Assembly: GCF_003590095.1 (NCBI RefSeq) | Contig: NC_039479.1 | Location: forward strand, 992,001 to 1,056,000 | DNA from: Trichoplusia ni | Taxonomy: Eukaryota; Arthropoda; Insecta; Lepidoptera; Noctuidae | DNA: 64,000 nucleotides | Direction: 5' to 3' | Shown: in pieces, positions 56,754 to 64,000 of the stretch | Position numbering within the stretch: position 1 is the stretch's first letter | Layout: the number at the start of each line of letters is the position of its first letter | Translations under genes and position numbers: made by a program | The notes under the pieces: generated by a model | Told to the model about the DNA's origin: nothing | What the model saw: only the letters and a program-made list of their open reading frames with translations | Databases searched by the model: none

Positions 56754-57022
56754 CTAGCTGTTACCCGCGACTTCGTCCGCGTGGTTAGAAAATATAACTT
56801 AGGATTTTTTTTAATCGGATTTGTTTTTTGCGTTTCTGCCCTTAGTTGTAACATATTTCATTACTGATCTGCTCCTATTAATCATAGATTGATAGTAGAT
56901 ATATATCCTATTGCCTTCCTGAGTTAATGGGCTAACACTGAAATATTTTTTCATACCGCTCAATAGTTTCTGAGATTAGGGCGTTCAAGCGTGACAAACT
57001 CTTCAGCTTTATGATATAAGTA
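56754..57022 (-). mobile_element. Non-autonomous Helitron, Lep1-related subfamily, abutting the previous one
   Basis: Plus-strand CTAGCTGTTACCCGCGACTT CGTCCGCG at the left holds a perfect 3' hairpin (GCGACTTCGTCCGC). The far end has AACTCTTCAGCTTTATGATA and then diverges. The middle differs from the other Lep1-like copies. It starts directly after base 56753, the end of the neighbouring Helitron. Confidence 0.8.
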
Positions 57023-57184
57023 GGTATGTGTAGGTTATGTGCGTGCTTATAGGAAAAATTAAACTTAAGGAATGTTTTTTAAATAATATCACAAAGAGGT
57101 AAAATTTGTGAGTCTGTGACATTGGGGGGATAATCTCAACATATGCTGAACCGATTTCGGAAATTCTTTTACTAATAGAAAGTC

Positions 57185-58050
57185 ATGTTATTTTTTTTTT
57201 GCACCTCTGGCAAGTCACTTTTCCTTCAAAGATTGGACAGGGTTTTTCATACACACTGTACATACCCAAACAAAGTCGTCTAATAGCGTGGGGACGTGGC
57301 AGCAAGTCCTCAAGACGATGGTAGAGTGTTTCAATACGTACTTTCCCAACTGAGAAGAACATACCGTTTGTTTCTTTTTGCCATTTAACACCTTCATAAT
57401 ATATACCGAACCATACCTGATGTCGGAATCTGTAGTGCAGTCAATCATAGAAGTATAGGAAAATGCACTCCGTTCCTTATCAACCTAAGAAAGGCCGCCA
57501 TGCCTTGCGGCAACATTTTGAGACACATCCGATACGTTATGTCAGATGATTTCGACATTGTTCAAAGAATGTCGAAGGCGATCAGAATTCAAATGTTCGT
57601 TGCGCTCTTTTTCTGTCTCTTCATGCCGTTCTCCAGTTATTCTTTCTTTCTGACTTTCTAATTGATTATGAATATTTTAGTGTGTGAGTGTTCGGTACAA
57701 TTTATGTTTATCTCGGTCAAACTGTTGACCATCACGTTCATCACTTGTTTCAAAAGACTTATTAGTAGATATGCAAATTCGCTGAGAACTCAAGCAGAAT
57801 TTTCTATCAGTAAACGTCTCCGACTCGCGATACAATGCGTGACGTTCACGATCAGCGGACTGTCGCGCATGTTCTGCACTTGCCTCTAGAGATCTAGAAG
57901 CAGATGCGTAGATACTCTGAGATATCAGTCTGTATCTGTATCAGTATCAATTAACGCTACGGAGCGAGTTCCAGCTTGATGTTCCCGAACAGCATCAACT
58001 CGCTCGTCAGGAGCTCTTCGATAGATTCTTGGGACCTTATGATCCTCCAT
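57185..58050 (-). pseudogene. Decayed protein region with RER-type repeats (Helitron- or PIF1-helicase-associated style)
   Basis: The minus strand has gene-like composition and broken reading. From 58050: DHKVPRIYRRAPDERVDAV. From 57905 to 57690 a 72-codon open stretch contains SADRERHALYRESET and later DERDGQQFDRDKHKLYR, two units of a charged repeat of about 25 residues. Similar repeats occur, from memory, in insect proteins with Helitron-like or PIF1-like helicases. Further on (57480-57190) are SDIRYGSVYIMKVLN and, after a frameshift, LPRPHAIRRLCLGMYSVYEK and a terminal CQRC. Stops and frameshifts show it is dead. It follows two Helitrons, which fits an autonomous Helitron remnant but does not prove it. 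Confidence 0.4.
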
Positions 58051-58980
58051 ATTTTAGCTCCTTTGGAACGTTGGGAAAGATTTACCTTTTTTTAGTCATG
58101 GTTATAGTTTTATTGCGAAGTTACCTGATCAAGTAAAATGTAAGTGACTGGTCCGCTGGCTACCACGTAGGTTTTATGACAATATATAAAACAATAAAGA
58201 CTTCTTTTAATTTACTTTTCAAACTATGACAGACATCAAAATATGTCAAATGTTTGACAGGAAAGTAAGGTAAAGGCACCTAATTCCGCGGTGTTTTCAT
58301 TATAAATTAAAAGAACATAAATTGAGTATTTAATATACCTTTCTGTAGTATTGGAAATTTTTATTAGAAGTGTTATTTATCTTAATTTTGAAATATACTC
58401 ACAGATTGACTGTATAAAAGATAAAAAATGTTAAATAGTGTAAAATGTAAAGAAGTCTGAGGCCTTATTCCGATTTAAAAATTCTAATTCCAATGCATTT
58501 TGTTCCTAATTCTGAGTGTAAAAAATATTTAGGAAAGGAGAAAGGCAAATCTCTTTATTGTCTTTGGATTTTAAATCAATCTTAGTATTTAAAAAGGCTC
58601 GGTATTTAAAAACTTAATTTTCTACTCAATTCGTGAAGAAATACTCAAGAGTTAAGTGTTTTCGATAAAAAATATATCCTCATAATATTTTGAACTAAAC
58701 AAAAACTCACACAATATAAAACTATCATCTTAAACACTATTTAGCAAATTTTGTATGAAACATGCATTCAAGTAGCTGCTAGCCTTAAACTGAGCGAAAA
58801 CTGCGAGAAAACCTACACATACTAAAGCCATCATTAATTGTAAGACTATTTGTGTGTGTACATAAATTATTAAAAAAACAGCTAAATTATTAATTAAATA
58901 AGACCTTGCTTTGATAAGACCGTTTTTTTTACAATATCGAAATATGGTGCCTTTACCTTAGTAAATTAAATTTGTTATTT
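58051..58980. other. AT-rich gene-less stretch
   Basis: No exon or named repeat. GGTAAAGGCACCTAATTCCG near 58269 and GGTGCCTTTACC near 58949 are inverted 12-bp copies (GGTAAAGGCACC), which may mark the ends of one element of about 690 bases. Confidence 0.45.
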
Positions 58981-58984
58981 TTTC

Positions 58985-59157
58985 GCCTTTTCCGCATTTT
59001 TTTCAAATTTTCTCACCGTTTAAACCTTCCCTGGACTTCTACGAATACTTCAAGACTAAAAGAAGCTAAATCGGTTCAGCCGTTTTCGAGTTTTAGTGAG
59101 ACTAACGAACAGCATTTCATTTTTAAATATATAGATAGATAGATAGATAGATAGATA
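58985..59157 (+). mobile_element. Retroposon 3' end followed by (ATAG)n
   Basis: TTTCTCACCGTTTAAACCTT, CCCTGGACTTCTACGAATAC, AAATCGGTTCAGCCGTTTTC and GAGTTTTAGTGAGACTAACG, then AACAGCATTTCATTTTTA and (ATAG)n at 59131-59157. This is a familiar lepidopteran repeat end with a tetranucleotide tail. Confidence 0.65.
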
Positions 59158-61090
59158 ATAAATCGCATCAATCTAATAATTCCAACCGTTTTATAATCTT
59201 TGGTGAAATGGTGGTCACTTGTCGATTGATAAATTACTGATGAACAACGTCACATGACATTTCAATTATTACTTACGCGCGAATAGTAAGCGATACTAAA
59301 AAAAAATACGACCGACTAATTAGATTTTTTTAGACAAACCCTATTGGTTAGCAACGACAAACTTTGTGTCTAAGCAAAATTATAAAATGAATCGCCGAAA
59401 AATAATGTTTAACGAATTTAATTGTACTCAAGATTTATGTTAGTTTTGCAAACAAAAAAAATAACTAGTTGTTTTAATTAAATCTCAAATTAGAATTAGC
59501 GTCATAAATCAGTCTCAAAACTTATAGAACATTAAAAAACCGAGCTAAACCCGATTATTAAAACTAAAACCTTAAATACAAACTGTTAAATTAGACCATT
59601 TACACGCAATTTCTAGTTAAGATTCAATTTAAGTTAGGGCCCTTAACTTGGAAAATTAAACTTAAATTAGAGTTAGGTAGCCTTTATCATGTAGAGTGGA
59701 AAATGGCAGAGTGTACAGTCTGTTACAAATATGTACGGGATGTTTAGGCCGGTCAAATTGCTGGCTATAAGTCAAGCGAGCCGTGCGGTTGGCTGATATT
59801 ACCCTGTGTTGCTAGCTCTTCGCTTAATAGTGGAGATGGGAGTATTTTTGTTTTGGAGAGTAGTTTTTTGGGTTAATTTGAATGCTGTTTTTGGTGGGAT
59901 AAAAATGTTGTCATGTGTTTAGCAGCTAAGTGATGGTTAAATTTTGAACTGTATCGGTCACTGCAAATTATTTCAACAAGTTTTTCTATACCCATCTCTG
60001 TTATATTATGTATCCTTTTGGATATAAGTCTCCCTATTCAATTCTTCTTGCTTAACTAAAGAGGCAATCTTTAGTTCTGAGCCTCATCGACATGGAAGCC
60101 ATCTTACGAATTTGAGTTCCAGCTTCGTAAGAGGCTTTTGGCCAGCAGTGCCATGCGCAGAACTAATATAAATTTAAACATAATATTTTATGCATTTAAT
60201 ATTAATATGACTTTTTATCTCACATTACTTTGCCGTAAACGTATACTTATGCCTTCATGAGCATACATATTTACATCCTTATTTACGATCATAGATTAGC
60301 AAAATCATTACTACAATATAAATTTTATACCAACCCTAAAAAACGCATCGAACTTACGTCATCTGCATAAAAATTTCAAACTCATTTTGAAATAGTAGTA
60401 AAACGTTATTATTAATAAAAAGCTGGCAACACAGCGGTCATAACTCTTGGCTGTTTCGCATAATGCCGGAATTATCGCTAGATAAACGTGGTTTAGTGAA
60501 TGCTGATCGTTGTGTACAGGGTGTGTTTATTTTACACATTCGTATTTGGAAGGTCAGGTATTAATTAGCTGTGTGTCAACACGGTTTGAATTAAAATTTA
60601 TTCTATTAGGGCGACTTTATGTTAAGGACATAAATGGTATTTTTTTATAAAACATTTTACTTAACTTACTTAAAGAACTTGTTGTTTCTTTTCAGAGTTC
60701 CAGGTTAGGAAACTCCTTCTAGTAGTAAAAGTTCAATTAGCAAGATTATCCATCCAATATATTCCTATAACATATGAAATTCTACTAAATAAAACTATAA
60801 ACCTATCTTAATTCTCCACTTGAACTGTTGTGAGCTAGCGGTTGATGGCTATGAGCAGTAAAACCAAGTTTAGCTCTCGTTCAGGTCCAGCTGTCATAAA
60901 CCAGTTAACAAGTACTAGCATGAGAATATCGGATGTCCTGTACAACATTGTGACTATATAACTTGCAGTAACGTAGCAAGTCTGTACGTCATGCATGAAT
61001 AAAAACCAAACGCTTTATGTCGCAATCAAATCATTTTTTTAACAATTTATTTTTTAAAGTCCATATAAAATACCAAAGCAATTACCTACA
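59158..61090. other. Gene-less stretch
   Basis: A scrap GTAAGAGGCTTTTGGCCAGC near 60128 is a worn retroposon end. 59730-59820 (GGCCGGTCAAATTGCTGGCT) is of mixed composition without identity. Otherwise AT-rich. Confidence 0.4.
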
Positions 61091-61094
61091 TATA

Positions 61095-61300
61095 AAAACG
61101 CCGCACTTCATTGTCTGTCCGTCTCGAGATTCTTCTACAAGGGCTGCATTTCATAAAAAGTGATAAGAAGAAAGTTAAAATTTTCACTAAATATAATGTT
61201 GTATTTTTGCTACCATCCAGATTCCATATGACATGGAGTTTATTTCAATACATCTTATATTTAATGAAAATAATTAAGCGACGATTGCTGTCATGAATTT
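61095..61300 (+). repeat. Repeat remnant ('TGTCTGTCCGTCTCGAGATT')
   Basis: AACGCCGCACTTCATTGTCT, GTCCGTCTCGAGATTCTTCT and later AAGTTAAAATTTTCACTAAA TATAATG recall the 'CTGTCCGTC...TGAAATTTTCAC' layout of lepidopteran interspersed repeats. The open frame 61111-61296 is inside it. Confidence 0.4.
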
Positions 61301-63304
61301 TATGGACGACCAATTTTTTTGTAAATTAGTTTTTCTCTGGCCCATCTCTTGGTTTCTTCAGCTTCACTTTCGAAACTTGCACTCTGTCTTTACTGCAAAA
61401 ATCTAACTTAAGTGTTTTTCCTTCTAACTGAATCTAGATACCACTTCATGGGCAAATCGAACGACCAACCAAATAACTGCAGTATAATCTGTTTCGAAAT
61501 TCAATACAACACTGGTGTTGAAATAAACGTCCGCTAACTACTAACTAACGGTGAAATGTCAAATGATAGCTCTTGAATTAACCCCAATCAGGGCTGGGAA
61601 TTTATCAGCCTCGGTGAATTTGAGAATCGAGTGCTAAATTATGTACGCCTATTTAGTGTAATTCATTCGAAATAAGTTTGTAATGAAACTTTTTTCTTCT
61701 TGATTTATTTACTCATCAAAGCAAGCCGCAAACTTCTAATTCAAGTAGGTTTGATCGATATTTAGCAATATCAGGTTATATGTGTATTTTCTCGATATTC
61801 ACGACTTTAACTTGGGATTGGCATTTTGTTTCATAATTTTTGTTGTCTCCATCCCGTTTCATCATCAGACCATTTTCATTTACTTTTGGCTTGTGACTAC
61901 AAAAGTGGCTTGAATTATGATTTCAAAATTGTTTTGGACAAAAATATTACTAGATACAATTTGACAGGTTTCATTTTGAATTGCACTTATAAACCACTAA
62001 TTTAGTTTTATTATACTATTTGGACATAGAGATACAAAGACATGAATATTAGTTATATCTAATTATACCTGGTACTTGATTGCACACACATATCAAAATA
62101 TCTATCGTTAACCCACAAAAATCCAAACGCCATTATAACAGAAAACATCAACAACTATTCAACGGCATCTCCAAACAATCCTCTAAAATCACCAGCAAGG
62201 CTAAACTAAAGTACTAGCACTGCAGTCCCGCTAAGAGGCAGATCAAGTACCCCTAAGCTTGCTGTTTTGCCCTGAAATATGACTCAAGTCAAGCCCCGAC
62301 CATGTTCTTCGTGCTCAGTTAAATCCGAGATCGCCTTTCATGAACCACCATTATTAACTAAGGTTTAAATCGTGTTTAGTAGTAATTAAACGTGTTTCGG
62401 GCTGTGGTGAGACAAGGGAATTTTGGCGACTAATGGGTTATAATTTCTATTGTTGGTATTCTTTGTTTTTGCAGTTTGTTTACGGGGTATTGGTGATTAT
62501 GAGGTGGGATTCTCGGGAGTGTTAATATTTTTGTTTTGTTTATTTATTTGGAAAATTATTTGCTTTTCAAGAGCACTTTGATTAAAAGACATTGTTAAAA
62601 CAAGCTTTTAGCATAGAATAGGGTATTGACTGACCTTCAAAGACTAAAATTATTATTATACCGCGTAGCTTCTGCAGCTACATCATCTCTCACGCAAGTT
62701 CTACGTAACTAGACTGACAATCTAAAAGATACCTAAATAACATGGCGTCCAAGGCCTTTGCCCTTTCCCTCTCTTCTTTTTGAAAATATACCCAAAATTT
62801 AATATAAATTTTCAAATAAACATCAATAACCAAAAACCGATCTTAAGTACAACGCAACACGATTTAAATCTTAAACTCACAAGGACATTTTGAATGCGAA
62901 ACCTTATCTATGTATAAATAAAGGGTAATGTTATTTCAACCTCTAGGGATCATATCAAGCGCTATAAATCTAATTCCCTTTAAGGTACTGCTTTGAAAGA
63001 GACATGACCTAAGGTTATTGGCCTTTTCAGACGCCTCCCCAGAGTTCGTTTCAACATTACTACAGGTAGATAGGAAATGGAGCCTTTCTAGAATAAAAAT
63101 TCTAGTGTAAAAGATAAAAAACTATCTAAAGGAACGACGTTTTACAAAGAATTGCTGTATTAAGTTCTGTTTTCTTTACTTACATAAAATGTTTTTCTTG
63201 TAATAAATTTTTGTATTTGTAACCGTTGAACTAAAATTTTACTGTTTTAAAGCAAAAAGTTAATATGAAATAAAACATTAACAGCTTACCATTATGCGTC
63301 CTAT
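61301..63304. other. Gene-less stretch
   Basis: TATTATACCGCGTAGCTTCT near 62655 is a phrase seen in lepidopteran repeats, but no element can be delimited. No exon. Confidence 0.4.
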
Positions 63305-63521
63305 AATAAATAAATAAATAAATGCGGACAACATCACATACATTGTTCTGAACCCAAAGTAAGTTGCTGAAGCACTTGTGTTATGGAATTCAGATATAAC
63401 GAAGGTACCACAAACACCCAGACCCGAGACAATGTAGAAATGTGAATTTTTACATTGAACCGACCGAGGATCTTGGACACCTTGAAACCGGTGCATACGC
63501 CACTCGACCACGGAGGTCGTC
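63305..63521 (-). mobile_element. tRNA-headed SINE with (ATTT)n tail, box B deleted
   Basis: Plus-strand ATAAATAAATAAATAAATGC is the tail in reverse, followed by the body (ACAACATCACATACATTGTT; GGTACCACAAACACCCAGAC) and GACCACGGAGGTCGTC, the head start. Compared with 23.9 and 29.2 kb, about 20 bases covering box B are missing between GGATC and GGACACC. The open frame 63278-63523 lies in it. Confidence 0.88.
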
Positions 63522-63639
63522 ATAATATCCTATATATATTAATTGTGTGTTATTATTATAACCATTACTTTCCCCTGCAAGGAAAATGCGTCCCATTGAT
63601 TCTTAAACAAACACACCACATTATAAGTGTACCTAAGAA

Positions 63640-63745
63640 CAATCCATTTCACATCAATCTACAAACTAAAAAAAGTGCATCCAAATCGGTTCATTCGTTT
63701 AGGAGCTATGATGCCACAAATATATACGGAAAGGTCACTACACCA
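63640..63745 (+). repeat. LINE-like 3' repeat remnant
   Basis: AAAAAGTGCATCCAAATCGG, TTCATTCGTTTAGGAGCTAT and GATGCCACAAATATATACGG match a common lepidopteran repeat end, related to 31140-31200. Confidence 0.5.
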
Positions 63746-64000
63746 CTGTATTTGCGTTGCCAGTTAATAAGTTTACAAGATGCAAGAACGTTTTCTACGA
63801 AGATTAAAACTAGCAGAAACTGTTCAATCTAAAACAAGATGCTCCTTCCGTACCGACTCGTTATTAAACTGTTAACTTATTCAAAAGCCAAATCGATTTC
63901 TAAAGTTAGACTCGATTAGAGGGAATCGATACTCGAATCTTCCTATACCTCGAATATTAGACGATAATGGCCTTGTTTTAGCTCTTACCGTCCTTCTTGG
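63746..64000. other. Window end, nothing recognised
   Basis: An AATCGAT-rich patch (GATTAGAGGGAATCGATACT) has no identity. No exon is visible at the edge. Confidence 0.4.

Noticed and set aside
1..64000. CRISPR arrays, operons, bacterial promoters or terminators
   Set aside because: Nothing of this kind is present; the window is animal nuclear DNA.

Overview
The window is eukaryotic, AT-rich, repeat-dense and gene-poor. It looks like nuclear DNA of a moth or butterfly (Lepidoptera, noctuid-like). The reasons are spliceosomal intron borders in the one clear gene and many interspersed repeats typical of lepidopteran genomes: miniature Helitrons ending in CTAG, tRNA- and 5S-derived SINEs, LINE 3' ends with (TGATTT)n tails, and 'GGTTCCGTA' type repeats. 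There is no sign of bacterial gene organisation.

Layout. At 1-1615 on the minus strand lies the 5' part of a protein gene. Exon 1461-1615-like coordinates resolve to coding exons at 1615..1456 and 1373..1, running off the left edge. A further non-coding leader exon ends at 1928, next to a CpG-rich promoter-like stretch. The protein (511 residues visible) belongs by its motifs to a large uncharacterised insect family with Cys-rich blocks (DUF7869-type proteins, named from memory). I found no other intact host gene. From about 2.6 kb to the end the window is intergenic or intronic sequence filled with transposon remnants.

Mobile content. (i) A 5S-rRNA-derived SINE family has seven recognisable copies (2.7, 11.7, 18.6, 21.7, 35.7, 46.1 and 55.6 kb) and one tail relic at 8.3 kb. 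(ii) A tRNA-headed SINE with an (ATTT)n tail has copies at 23.9, 29.2 and 63.3 kb. (iii) A second tRNA-headed SINE lies at 20.4 kb, with relics at 6.6, 35.4, 40.9 and 43.5 kb, and a third type is at 45.6 kb. (iv) Small Helitrons occur at 22.5, 29.6, 32.6, 47.2, 52.1, 53.7, 56.5 and 56.8 kb; the last two abut exactly, and a decayed protein region with RER-type repeats follows at 57.2-58.05 kb. (v) An 813-bp element at 27.16-27.97 kb has 65-bp terminal inverted repeats, an 8-bp target duplication and internal copies of its terminal motif. (vi) A truncated RTE-like LINE end at 43.7 kb sits between 99-bp direct repeats. (vii) Many decayed LINE or other repeat ends.

Other signals are two or three CpG-rich promoter-like spots (4.9, 10.3 and 37.2 kb), several strong short-loop hairpins (1.94, 3.06, 26.65, 36.94 and 40.21 kb), and (CA)n, (TG)n and (ATAG)n microsatellites. 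The genes do not form a pathway; the interest is in the edge gene and the transposon structures. All family names come from pattern recognition without database searches.
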